A stretch of 64,000 nucleotides of DNA from Mucilaginibacter flavidus (GCF_024055575.1 NZ_JAMXOE010000006.1:178138-242137), one strand, 5' to 3'; shown: positions 54,902-63,936, counted from the stretch's first letter. A program made the numbers and translations. The notes: generated from the letters alone by a model not told the origin.

Positions 54902-55453
54902 ATGCAGCAAACAGACCTGTCAACATACAATAATTTCCCCTTTCACCCGGGCGGGAGTGGCTTAAAAAGACTGTTGTGGTTTTATGTCAATGCAATTTTT
55001 CTTAAAAGCAGTTTCCAGCCGTCATCCCGTATAAAAGTTTTCTGTCTAAGGTTGTTTGGCGCGAAAATCGGCAACGGCGTGACCATAAAACCAGGTGTAA
55101 ACGTAAAATATGCCTGGCACTTAAGCATAGCCAACCATAGTTGGATCGGTGAAAATGTTTGGATCGATTGCCTGGTTCCGGTTAACATTGGCAGCAACGT
55201 TTGTATTTCCCAGGGCGCTGTACTGCTTACCGGAAGCCACGACTATAAAAAGACGAGTTTCGATCTGATCACCGCAAGTATTACACTGGAAGAAGGTGTT
55301 TGGATCGGCGCATGTGCTGTCATTAACCTTGGCGTCACTGCAGCTTCCCACGCGGTTTTAACCAGCGGTTCCGTGGCCACTAAAAACCTTGATACCTATT
55401 CAATTTACCAGGGCAACCCTGCAGTAAAAGTCCGCAACAGAAATATTGCTTAA
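54902..55453 (+). CDS. wcaF: WcaF-like hexapeptide acetyltransferase
   Basis: Start chosen at the ATG at 54902, 13 bp after the Wzi stop; this gives 183 residues, the usual WcaF length. Left-handed beta-helix repeats run from about 55 to 165 (IGNGVTIKPGVNV, IGENVWIDCL, IGSNVCISQGA, GVWIGACAVINLGV) with the catalytic His in GSHDY near 115. FYVNAIFLKSSF is the WcaF-type N-terminal segment. It O-acetylates a sugar in the exopolysaccharide and is the fourth acylation system of the locus. Confidence 0.87.
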   Translation: MQQTDLSTYNNFPFHPGGSGLKRLLWFYVNAIFLKSSFQPSSRIKVFCLRLFGAKIGNGVTIKPGVNVKYAWHLSIANHSWIGENVWIDCLVPVNIGSNVCISQGAVLLTGSHDYKKTSFDLITASITLEEGVWIGACAVINLGVTAASHAVLTSGSVATKNLDTYSIYQGNPAVKVRNRNIA

Positions 55454-57037
55454 ATGATGCCATCGCAACAACCAAACTTTCACAAAACTATTTTATGGAC
55501 TATTGGGATAGCTGTATTGGCTATGGGTGTACTGCTGGTGTTAATTCCGCCGGCACTTTTTCCAGACCCGGCCAATGGTTTCCAGGTACTGCGCTGCATG
55601 CAACTGGGCGGCCCCTTTAACACCATGGTGGCCCCCGACCAAAGCGATATAGCTCAAAATTATACTGAGTTCATAACATGGTGGTCGCCCGGGCAATATT
55701 TGGTGCCGTATTTTTTTAAGTTGATTGCTGGCGTTAATACAGGGCAGGCTATGGCAATCACCGTTGCGTTGGGCCAACTATGTGGACTGGCCGGTTTTTA
55801 CACCTTTTTTAGAAAAATTGGCTTTGCGCCTATGATATCAGCATTTAGCCTTTTATTTATTATTTGCCAGGTTGCATTTTTTGTTCCATATGTTTTTTAT
55901 ACCGGGGGGGAGATTCTGTTGTTTGCTTTTGAAGGCTGGTTTTTGTATGGCTGCGTTGCACTGCAAAAGCCGGACTGGAAATTATTGCTTTTCGTGCTTC
56001 TATCCGGCTGGATAGGCTTCTTTTTTAAATCTTCTTTTTTATGGATGTATGTCGCCGGTTCGTGCTGTTTATGGATACGCCTGTCAATGGGCAGTAAAGG
56101 CGTCGTGGAATGGATAAAAAGGGGTTTATGGATAGGTGTGCCTGCTGCATTATCGCTTGCAGCTATTTATATATTATTCCTTTCAAAAGGACAAAGCCCG
56201 GCGACGGTTTCAAAAGGGTTTAAACTAACTACAGCCACATTTAGCTTCCCGCTATCAACGCCGCTGCTTTCAGGATTCTCATTGGATGATTTTTTTCATG
56301 GGCTGCTGTATAACTTTGGGAAACCCATGTTTAGTCATTTCTGGTCGGTTGCGATTGTATTTAGCCTGGCCATATTAAGCTTGTTGTTAATTTGGGCACT
56401 GATAAAGTCCGTCCACAATAACAATTACCGGCTCTTTATTTTCGTTTTTTATTTCGGCGCATTATTGTTTTTTGGCTTTGCTTATCTAAAGCAACTGAAC
56501 ATATCTTACGAGGCCCGTCATTTCCGCATTATTGGTATACTGATAGCGCCGGGATTGATTTACATGGTAAGCAGGTTAAAGCGCGGATACCAATTGGCGT
56601 TTACGGTAGTTTGCCTGTGCATCGCCGGTTATAGTGTTAACTACGTGATAAAGGGTTATAATATCAACAAAAATCTCAGTGCAAAAGGCACAACAGGGAT
56701 ATCGCAGATTAACATCGACCAGCCATCATTAAACGCCATCATGAAGCTTGATAGGGAGAACAAAAATGCGCTATTTGTTTTTATAGCCAACGATGTAAGC
56801 CTGGAGATCCTGCGCAATCGTGTTATCAATCTTTCGCCTATTGGAGATGATTATAAAATTGATATGGATGACTACAAGTACGATGGGTTTGCCGGCCCAT
56901 TATTTATCATTCTGCCCGAGACCTACAATGGCCCAAAGGAGAAGTTGGTAATGAAATCGTTTCCTGGGTATACTGGTTTTAACCTTTCTATGTTAAGCGA
57001 TAAATATGTATTGTACGAAGCTAGGATGAAAAAATAA
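55454..57037 (+). CDS. Polytopic membrane protein, possible GT-C glycosyltransferase
   Basis: 527 residues with about 11 membrane helices and a C-terminal soluble part (from about 415, LNAIMKLDRENKNALFVFIAND). The first periplasmic loop, LFPDPANGFQVLRCMQ and TEFITWWSPGQYLVP, has the acidic/aromatic make-up of GT-C (GT39/GT83-like) enzymes using polyprenyl-phosphate sugars. No decisive motif is present, so a flippase-like role cannot be excluded. It is the last gene of the run; no hairpin terminator is evident directly after it. Confidence 0.5.
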   Translation: MMPSQQPNFHKTILWTIGIAVLAMGVLLVLIPPALFPDPANGFQVLRCMQLGGPFNTMVAPDQSDIAQNYTEFITWWSPGQYLVPYFFKLIAGVNTGQAMAITVALGQLCGLAGFYTFFRKIGFAPMISAFSLLFIICQVAFFVPYVFYTGGEILLFAFEGWFLYGCVALQKPDWKLLLFVLLSGWIGFFFKSSFLWMYVAGSCCLWIRLSMGSKGVVEWIKRGLWIGVPAALSLAAIYILFLSKGQSPATVSKGFKLTTATFSFPLSTPLLSGFSLDDFFHGLLYNFGKPMFSHFWSVAIVFSLAILSLLLIWALIKSVHNNNYRLFIFVFYFGALLFFGFAYLKQLNISYEARHFRIIGILIAPGLIYMVSRLKRGYQLAFTVVCLCIAGYSVNYVIKGYNINKNLSAKGTTGISQINIDQPSLNAIMKLDRENKNALFVFIANDVSLEILRNRVINLSPIGDDYKIDMDDYKYDGFAGPLFIILPETYNGPKEKLVMKSFPGYTGFNLSMLSDKYVLYEARMKK

Positions 57038-57039
57038 CG

Positions 57040-57340
57040 TTAATCGCTTTTTTTGTTCTTTGATTCCTGTAACTGCCTGTCCTGGCCCCAATAATCCACC
57101 TGCATCCAATATTCAACATTTTTTTTCGATTTAACGAGATATACGCAACTGGCAAGCGTAACAATAGGTGCGCCGGTCGCCTCCTATCCATTGATGTCCC
57201 CCCATCAGTTTAGCAACATCCTTCCATCAAACATATAATTTCTCCCCTCTGCGGTCATATCAACAGCCTCCAATTTAAATGCCCAAAATACTGTTTAAGG
57301 TCACTAAATCCTGCTTCTTTTTTTCTCAAGCGTGGCCGTG
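57040..57340 (-). pseudogene. Decayed coding sequence of unknown membrane protein
   Basis: The minus strand carries protein-like pieces in shifted frames: KKEAGFSDLKQYFGHLNW (around 57290-57340), EAVDMTAEGRNYMFDGRMLLN, GGHQWIGGDRRTY, and the last block GAPIVTLASCVYLVK, then NVEYWMQVDYWGQDRQLQ before a TAA at 57040. The last block has a membrane-helix-like stretch. Two in-frame stops and at least one frameshift separate the blocks. I do not recognise the family. It is convergent with the operon end. Confidence 0.45.
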
Positions 57341-57506
57341 TGATTTTCCGGCGTTTCAATTTTTACTGAATAAAAACTTAGCTACCGGCTAAATATAGCA
57401 TAGCTTTTTATGTGTGTCGACCAGATCTGAGATTTTCAAGAAAAATATTTAGAACTTATTTTGAGTTTTCCTTGACGATTTGGCCAATAGTTCCTGTTGG
57501 TATTCC

Positions 57507-57541
57507 AAGTAAATAAAACAAACATATTGTTTTATTTACTT
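57507..57541. repeat. Perfect 15-bp inverted repeat (AT-rich hairpin)
   Basis: AAGTAAATAAAACAA at 57507-57521 is the exact reverse complement of 57527-57541, with 5 nt between. It could be a bidirectional terminator for the 45-kb transcript or a protein-binding palindrome. It lacks a GC-rich core, so termination strength is unclear. Confidence 0.7.
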
Positions 57542-57755
57542 TCCGGTTCATCTGCAATTGAGGTTATAGATTATCTGTTAAAATAATTTATATGTTAGCT
57601 CGCAACATAAATAAGTTCTCATCATGTCTGATTCGATGGAAAAGTGCGCTCGCGGGCTTTTAGATTAATGAGCTTGTTTACACCTTACTTTTTGGGATTT
57701 CCATAACTGGGCTGCAGCTGTTTATGTTTAGCTAACGCATTTAGAATATTTAAAA

Positions 57756-58433
57756 AGCAGCGAGAATTAAATCTCTTGTTAGGTTTTGATGTAATAAATA
57801 TAATATTCACCTCGCTGTTCTTACGTTGAAATGGACGAATTATGCGAAGGCCTTCTTCCCGTGAACAGATCTGTTTTTCTAATGCTACAAATGAGTGCCC
57901 CCCATTTTATTCATTAGAAACCATAGTTGGTGTTAGTCCTCAACAGCATTTAATTTATCCAGCTCCATCGTTCTAGCTAGCAAAAATTAAAATGGCGGGC
58001 TTAAAACAGTAACAGGTTTTTTAAATCCTATTGTTTTAAATAAGTCCCCCGCCATTTATTTTTTAAAGGAATCACCAAGATTGCGCATTTTTAGTAAGTT
58101 CTTTTCCGGATAGTAAATTTATAAAGTAGCGGGAATTAAAACGATACATAGGCTTTAACCTGATAAAAGGGATAATTATCCCGCTACTATTTCTTCGATA
58201 ATGCATTCTAATAAAAAATCAGTGGTCTTAAACCAGTGAACTGGTTATTCTTTCCTATCGTTATAAACCAGTCCCCTCCATTTTAATCATTTAAAACCGT
58301 AACTGGCGTTAATGTTTAACAGCTTTAAATTAAAGCTCGCTTGATATTTTGGTAAAATTAAAATGACAGGCTTAGGATAGTTACAGGTATATAAATCCTA
58401 TTGCTTCAAATAAGTCCCGTGCCATTTAATTCG
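57756..58433. repeat. Duplicated block of palindromic elements (two units of about 310 bp, period about 365 bp)
   Basis: The block consists of two related units, about 57757-58066 and 58126-58433. Each begins with a 60-62 bp element bounded by a perfect inverted repeat (CAGCGAG/CTCGCTG at 57758 and 57811; GTAGCGGG/CCCGCTAC at 58126 and 58180). Each then has two elements of about 80 bp with A-rich flanks around GGCGGG and CCCGCC; the clearest copy has AAATGGCGGG at 57990 pairing perfectly with CCCGCCATTT at 58048. Further copies are near 58216-58290, 58361-58427 and, diverged, 57870-57925. No open frame is present. Confidence 0.75.
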
Positions 58434-58545
58434 CTAAGGTACGTCAGGAGTTTATACAGATTAGATCTGACCTTTTAAAACACAATATTATCCTGTTGGT
58501 ATTTGGTAAACCCGTTGCCGAATCCAATATAATTTTATCAATTCT

Positions 58546-59631
58546 TTAATTTTCGGCTACGGCTGTTTCGGTTGATGTTTCCGGGACATCAATCAAATAG
58601 CCTGAGACGTAGTCTTTTGAGTAGCAACGGTCCTGATTTACGCACGCAAAAATTCTTAAAATTAGTTTGTTGCGAACCGCATTGATTGTCGACATTTTGG
58701 ACTTCTTTTCCATCACAGTCTTTCTTTCGTAATATAACCGGATTTTTTCGTCATACCGTATCGCTTGCATCGCACAGATATGCAAAAGTGATTTCATTTT
58801 TTTATTCGCAGCTTTTGACACCCTCGCCCTTATCACCCCGGTTCCCGTCCCCGACTCTTTTTTAAAGGGCGCTACCCCTGAATAACACGCGAATTTCTTC
58901 GGGCTTTTAATGTTTTTAAACTCATTAGTGCATATCAACAATTGCACAGCCGATACCGGGCCAACTCCTGGCACCGAAGTGATGATTTGATTTAGTCTTT
59001 TTAAGCGATCGTCTGAATTAATGACCCTATCAATGGCGGTCCTTAATTCGGCTAAATCTGCCACGATTGCCTTCACGGTCCGCTTACAGCGCTCAGTGCT
59101 TAAAGTTTGCAATTCCTTATTAACAAAATTAGCTTGCTCCTTGAGCGGGTTTTTCATCATGACACCCACACTTGTCAGTCTGATCCACAAGGTATTTAAG
59201 CAAATTAGTTGTTGCATTATCAGACGTCGCTCACCAAGTAGCGGCAGCTCGTCCCGGTTTTTCCAGCTGTACTTGGCAATCCGGATAGAATCAATCTTAT
59301 CATCTTTTCCTCTTATTAACCCCAGCGAGTTTTTAATATGAACTGCATTTCCTACATTGATATTTGCATTCAAGGACCTTAAGGAATTTACAAGGTGATT
59401 GCAATAAAAACCGGTGTCTTCCATGCAAAATACCGCCTTTGCAATTTTAAATCCTTCAAGGCATTCAAGTTCTTCTAAAAACCCAAGAATAGCTTCCGGC
59501 TCGTTCTTTGCCACCCTGTGAAATAATAAATCCTTCCCCTGCATCACTGCATAATCCAGTTTGTTTTTTGAAACATCAATACCAATGAAATAAGTATACT
59601 TTTTAGGTTTAACTGTTTTTTGTGCTTTCAT
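58546..59631 (-). mobile_element. IS110-family transposase gene, intact
   Basis: 361 residues. The N-terminal DEDD (RuvC-like) domain has Asp19 in FIGIDVSKN, Glu71 in CMEDTGFY, and the D-x-x-D motif at Asp111/Asp114 in GKDDKIDSIRIAK. The C-terminal Tnp_20 domain has ITSVPGVGPVSAVQLL and CYSGVAPFKKESGTG with the catalytic Ser near 250. All key residues are present and no frameshift is seen, so it may be active. IS110 elements lack terminal inverted repeats, so the exact ends cannot be set from this sequence. Confidence 0.92.
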
Positions 59632-59644
59632 GAATTATAAAACT

Positions 59645-59735
59645 ATTGACGCGTTAATCCGAGATGGAAAATGCAACCTCGGGTAGTATGCAGTTTTCCA
59701 GTACCTGGTCACGAGCCTTAGAAAGAAAGTACAAA
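59645..59735 (-). ncRNA. Candidate IS110 bridge-RNA region
   Basis: IS110-group elements are known to encode a bridge RNA in the non-coding segment upstream of the transposase. Here that segment can fold: TGGAAAATGCA (59665-59675) pairs with 59689-59700 as an 11-bp stem with one bulge. An alternative stem CCGAG/CTCGG is at 59659/59678, and a small CCAG/CTGG hairpin at 59698-59708. Boundaries and guide loops are not defined; the call rests on position and fold only. Confidence 0.4.
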
Positions 59736-59744
59736 TTTATAAAA

Positions 59745-59809
59745 AATAAAGTAAAAGCATAATTAAATAAATTATTCTTTTACTTTAATAAACCTTTACT
59801 TTAATAAAG
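59745..59809. promoter_or_regulatory. Three TTTACTTTA boxes upstream of the XRE gene
   Basis: AATAAAGTAAAAG at 59745-59757 is an inverted copy of CTTTTACTTT at 59777-59786. A third copy, CTTTACTTTAATAAAG, lies at 59794-59809, with the direct copies 16 bp apart. Such clustered boxes just before a small HTH regulator look like operators for autoregulation (inference). Confidence 0.45.
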
Positions 59810-59836
59810 ACAAAAAATCATATATTTCACGCTTAT

Positions 59837-59844
59837 TATATTTG
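59837..59844 (+). promoter_or_regulatory. -7 promoter element of the XRE gene
   Basis: TATATTTG matches TAnnTTTG exactly and sits 18 bp before the ATG, giving a very short leader. No TTTG is present at the expected -33 position; the upstream boxes lie there instead, which would fit activator- or repressor-controlled transcription. Confidence 0.4.
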
Positions 59845-59861
59845 TTTTACATCGAAAATAA

Positions 59862-60071
59862 ATGGGTAAAACAAATTATAATCGCATCAAATCTGTGTTG
59901 GCTGAAAAAAATATGACAAACAAAGATTTGGCAGATACGCTCGGTGTAACCCGCGTTTCAGTTTCAAACTGGTGCACTAATGACTCCCAGCCGTCAATAA
60001 AAATGCTATTCGAAATTGCGGCAGTTTTAGATGTAGATGTAAGGTCGTTGTTGGTTAGTAACAAGCCTTAA
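59862..60071 (+). CDS. XRE/Cro-type transcriptional regulator
   Basis: 69 residues, almost entirely one HTH_3 domain: RIKSVLAEKNMTNKDLADTLGV, then the recognition helix VSVSNWCTNDSQPSI and KMLFEIAAVLDVDVRSLLV. It is of the minimal Cro/C1 kind found as stand-alone regulators, antitoxins or mobile-element regulators. No toxin-like partner gene is adjacent. It is convergent with the second Wzi-family gene, only 30 bp from that gene's end. Confidence 0.88.
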   Translation: MGKTNYNRIKSVLAEKNMTNKDLADTLGVTRVSVSNWCTNDSQPSIKMLFEIAAVLDVDVRSLLVSNKP

Positions 60072-60101
60072 ATGAAAGGTTCCTGATTATACTTGTTGCA
60101 A

Positions 60102-61712
60102 TTAATGTGTTTTGTAACTCGCCAGATCATTATACAGGCCGCGGAAGGTGCTCCGCAATCCAATAATTATCATTGATGTCTTATCATGAAATTCGGCATT
60201 CTTTTCATCCCTGAAAATGCCGCCAAGTTCAATCCGTAGGTTGTATTTAGGGTTTATCAAGTAAGCAACTTTACCCTCGGCGTAAAACATGTTAGTAGTT
60301 AAGCCCTGGCCAATATAATTTCCGTTTTGTTTAACCGCTAAAGTATAATCCTGGAATGGATCTTTTCCATAGTCAAATCCATCCGAATCCAGACCATAGT
60401 GACCGTAGTCAACTTCACCTGAAAAGTCAAATCGTTTATAAGAATAGTTCAACAAACCGACAAACTCCCTGAAATTGGCACCCCATGGATGTGCCAGCAT
60501 TTCCCCATTTTCGGTATAGCTGATAATCGGGCCGCGTTCCGAATAGGTATATGGACGGGACGCATTGGTCTCGGCCAGGTAATTGAGCCCGCGCACACCA
60601 AATAGGTCGGCGCCCCGGAAACCAAATTGCCAACTGTACTTATTACGGTAGCCGCCCGGGTTTGAAAAAAAACTCGCGGACTCAAACTCGTCCAATGCAA
60701 ACTGGCCATATGCTGTAATACCATCGGTAATTTTATACTTGCTGGTAAAGCCAATCAGGGCATTATCCGGAGAGCCGTTTAAAGCTTCAACCGGCCTTAG
60801 GAATATAATAGGGTTTACGTACGAAAAATCGAATGGTCGTGAATGGCCCGCATCATCTTTATTGTAAAAGATAATAGCGTCAAAAAAGCCAACTGAGAAC
60901 CGGTTAGTAACGTTCCAGTCGAGATAATGAAAAACCCCGCCTTTTTTGCGGTTATTACCCGCGGCGTCTAAATCAACCGGATCGGTAAAACTGGCCCACA
61001 TGGCCATGTACCTTACATTGCCAAGGGTTGCCGTTAACCTGAAGAATGGGTAAGGCGATGCCGCGTCTGACAGTAAAAGCGAACGGTAACCATCGCCAAT
61101 AAATGTTTTGTCGCGCCCGGCCGAAATATTCAGAAAACTGGTGGGCGTATAAGATGCTGTTGCGGTGATATAATCCCAGTCGTATCCGTTTGCTTTATAA
61201 ACTTTGGCGTAAGCCTGCCCGGGTATAATTCCGGTTTGATTAATGTAGGTAGCCAGGTATGGGGGCACAACCGCGCTATTTTCGTAACCCGCTACATAAT
61301 AGCTGAATTTATTGCCAAACGTACCTCCAACCTGCAGACCGAGTGACACGTTGTTGGTATTCAGTTTATTCGAAAAATCCCTGCCAATGGCAAAATCGGG
61401 CAGCAAATCAGCATAAAATGTGGAGTTGGGGCCTTTATAATCAATTAAATGCTCGTTAAATAATTTAGCATAAACCCCGCCTTGCGATTTGCCATCGCTG
61501 CCGTAATTCATTAAAGAATCGTAGCGGCGTTTTATCACGGAGTCATCAGCAAAAAATGGCCTTAACGAACTGTGCTGCCTGGTTTTGGTTGAATAAACAT
61601 CGGCATTAAGTTTTTGATAAAACTGGTACGAATACTGCTGATATATTGATTGTGACCGGGCTGCGCCAGCCACAGTTAGAAGCAACAGTAGAGCACCAAA
61701 TATTTTCTTCAT
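60102..61712 (-). CDS. Second Wzi-family capsule assembly outer-membrane protein
   Basis: 536 residues with a signal peptide ending AARSQ. It shares long blocks with the operon's Wzi protein: YLPDLTAGRDFSD there is DLLPDFAIGRDFSN here, and TFIGDGYRSLLLSD, FHYLDWNVTNRFSVGFFDA and LINPKYNLRIELGGI are nearly identical. The C-terminus also ends in a barrel-type segment. It is monocistronic and separated from the operon by the repeat block and the IS110 copy. It may serve the same glycan at the surface, or a different one. Confidence 0.88.
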   Translation of the reverse strand: MKKIFGALLLLLTVAGAARSQSIYQQYSYQFYQKLNADVYSTKTRQHSSLRPFFADDSVIKRRYDSLMNYGSDGKSQGGVYAKLFNEHLIDYKGPNSTFYADLLPDFAIGRDFSNKLNTNNVSLGLQVGGTFGNKFSYYVAGYENSAVVPPYLATYINQTGIIPGQAYAKVYKANGYDWDYITATASYTPTSFLNISAGRDKTFIGDGYRSLLLSDAASPYPFFRLTATLGNVRYMAMWASFTDPVDLDAAGNNRKKGGVFHYLDWNVTNRFSVGFFDAIIFYNKDDAGHSRPFDFSYVNPIIFLRPVEALNGSPDNALIGFTSKYKITDGITAYGQFALDEFESASFFSNPGGYRNKYSWQFGFRGADLFGVRGLNYLAETNASRPYTYSERGPIISYTENGEMLAHPWGANFREFVGLLNYSYKRFDFSGEVDYGHYGLDSDGFDYGKDPFQDYTLAVKQNGNYIGQGLTTNMFYAEGKVAYLINPKYNLRIELGGIFRDEKNAEFHDKTSMIIIGLRSTFRGLYNDLASYKTH

Positions 61713-61881
61713 AATGCCGGTATTAGTTTTTATTCAAATCAGGAAAACTCCTCATGCAATAATATTCAATTTTATTGTAAATCCGGGACCACCGAAGCGT
61801 CAATAGTTTATTTAAATGAAATCAATTTTCAATTGTTTTGGTTCCACTTTGTAATTTGATAGTCCTTTGTTTTGCTTAAAT

Positions 61882-62478
61882 TTAAACACCGTAATCTTTC
61901 AGCAATTCATTCCGGATTACGTTTTTATCCTGCTCAAGTTTTGCGTAAACAGCCTCGTAATGGTTGCACATATCAAAAACAGCCATGGCATATTTTCCCA
62001 GTATCGCTTCTTTTTCCTCAGGTACGGCATTTTTCAACCGGCCGGTCAGGTCAAGGATATTCAAATGGAGCTTGCGGCTTTGCGCGTTAACCGCCTGTAT
62101 TTCGTTCGGTGTGAACGATACATTGAAATAAAGCGTGATCAGGTTATATTTCCAATTTTCAGCATTCAGCTTATCGAGATGAGCCGTAAATTGCTTCACC
62201 TCCGTTTTAAGTGACTCGAGGCTTGCCTCCCCTCTTGAGGTGTTAAAATTCTTCCAGAACTCGATGTTCTTACGGATTACAGCCATCATCTCCCCGTTCA
62301 TATAATAGAAGTTCTCCCCTATTTCGATTTTCCTGTTTTGAAACTGGTTATTCACTTCGAAATTATGTTTTCTATTATCAGTAAAATAGTTGTTTATAGC
62401 TGCAACAATTTGCGCCAGTATAGCCCCCGTCATTCCTGACAAGGCGCTGACCCCGAATAATGCCAGATTTGTTTCCAT
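61882..62478 (-). CDS. Small membrane-anchored hypothetical protein
   Basis: About 198 residues from the ATG at 62478; an ATG 36 bp earlier is also possible. One N-terminal hydrophobic helix (LALFGVSALSGMTGAILAQIVAAI) is followed by a long, charged, mainly helical region (to the end) with coiled-coil character (LESLKTEVKQFTAHLDKLNAE, AVYAKLEQDKNVI). I do not recognise a family. It sits between the Wzi paralogue and the IS630-type transposase, with no clear functional link. Confidence 0.6.
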   Translation of the reverse strand: METNLALFGVSALSGMTGAILAQIVAAINNYFTDNRKHNFEVNNQFQNRKIEIGENFYYMNGEMMAVIRKNIEFWKNFNTSRGEASLESLKTEVKQFTAHLDKLNAENWKYNLITLYFNVSFTPNEIQAVNAQSRKLHLNILDLTGRLKNAVPEEKEAILGKYAMAVFDMCNHYEAVYAKLEQDKNVIRNELLKDYGV

Positions 62479-62526
62479 AATGCGATAGGCCCAAAAATAA
62501 GAAAACAATCGCAAATACTAAAATAA

Positions 62527-63936
62527 TTAGTAATTATAAGTGCGCTTCCGGCCTTTCATCAGCCTTTCTTTACAGTTTTGATTTTCATCAAAAACCGGGG
62601 CGACAATTTCCTTTCCCCATATTTTATTGCCGGCCTTCTGGGGATTAAACCGGAAGTGTTCGTTTCTGTCTGAAAAATAGCGGTCCATAGCTGCCTGGCA
62701 CTCCTCGACAGAACTGTAGTCACTGTTATGGATAATGGCCCTTGCCATGCCGCTGAAGACGGATTCGATGACATTCAGGTATGGCGATGACGAAGGCAGT
62801 GGCGCAAGTTCAAATTGCGGCGTACCGTGCAGGCGGCGGTAGGTTTTTGTGTTGATTTTTTTAAGGTGCCCCATCAATATTTTCGACGAATGCCAGGACG
62901 CAGCGTCCCACGATAGGTACAGTTTGTCATCAGTTCGGTACTGGTCGCTCAGCACCCCTATAAGTTTGATCATTTCCGCGGTATTCTTTCCCCGCGAATA
63001 AAAATGGGTGACCTGGTTTGTGGAGAGCTCAAGTGCGGCGGTCATAACAAACCATCCTTTTCCCCGTTGAAACTTTGGGATTGATTTGATTTCCCCTGCT
63101 TTGGTCAGGGTCCGTCCCCCCCGGATCCTGATGCTGGCCGGTCCGTATTCGTCTATGGAGAAAAACTTTTCACCGGCCTTCAGACCGGATAGAATGCGTT
63201 TGATGTTGTCCAGCTTTGCCTTGAAATCTTTATCATGGCTGACGAGCCTTTCAATTGATCGCTGAAAACGGTAACCCATTATCCCCAGGTGATCGCCAAT
63301 TGCATCTCTCGACAGGCTGCTTCCGTATTCCTTTGCGTAAGCACGTGACAGCGCTGCCAGGCTCCAGGCTGCACGGTTCTGGCCATGGTGCTTCGGGGTT
63401 TGCTGGAGAAGTTTGAGAATATTCGCCTGCTTCACCTTGTTGCTTTCCACAATTTTCGGGTTCACGAATGGCTTGCGCTGCAGGCCTTCCATGCCTTTCA
63501 ACTTGTAGGCGGCTATCCATTTAAGGATTGATTCCTGGGATAGTTCAATCTGGGCCGAAATTTCTGCTATTGGTCTATTCAGGAAAGAATCCTGGATAAT
63601 GACCGCCTTTCGCCACAACTCGGTGTCAGTAAAATGGCGCCATCCGTTAAGGACCTCCCAATCCGGTTCCGGGATTTTGGTAACATGTACCGGATAGTAT
63701 TTGCAGATATGATTTTCTTTTTGCCATTTTTTAAAATATTTATAAAAGTTATTGATCGAGCAGCCTTTAGGATAAATGAGACGATAGCGTTTCCATAAAT
63801 CAATTTTATACAGGCAGGTTGTCGTGGTTTCTTCAACCAGGCTGGGAAGAACGCTCAGCAATTCGTTATGATAACGTTCTTTGTGACTATTCCGGGGAAA
63901 CTGACCACTCCATTCCGTGGCAAACTGACCAGGCAA
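62527..63936 (-). mobile_element. IS630-type DDE transposase with unusual N-terminal extension
   Basis: 469 residues in one frame, longer than usual IS630 transposases (about 340-360). From about residue 100 it is typical: HTH segment PIAEISAQIELSQESILKWI, then catalytic acidic residues in FSIDEYGP, LSWDAASWHSS and PYLNVIESVFSGMA. The first 100 residues are extra. The only start available is a TTG at 63936; no ATG occurs upstream of about residue 147. Residues 40-75 (LWKRYRLIYPKGCSINNFYKYFKKW) resemble the N-terminus of IS21 IstA proteins, and the start lies inside IS21-like end repeats, suggesting a chimera. Confidence 0.82.

Noticed and set aside
57756..58433. Palindromic repeats considered as a CRISPR array or integron attC sites
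   Set aside because: Repeats are long, diverged and irregularly spaced with no unique spacers, so not CRISPR. No gene cassettes, integrase or consistent GTTRRRY core sites were found, so not attC.
62478..62514. Upstream ATG for the small membrane protein
   Set aside because: It only adds a short aromatic stretch (LFSYFWAYRI); the later ATG begins just before the membrane helix, though the earlier one cannot be fully excluded.
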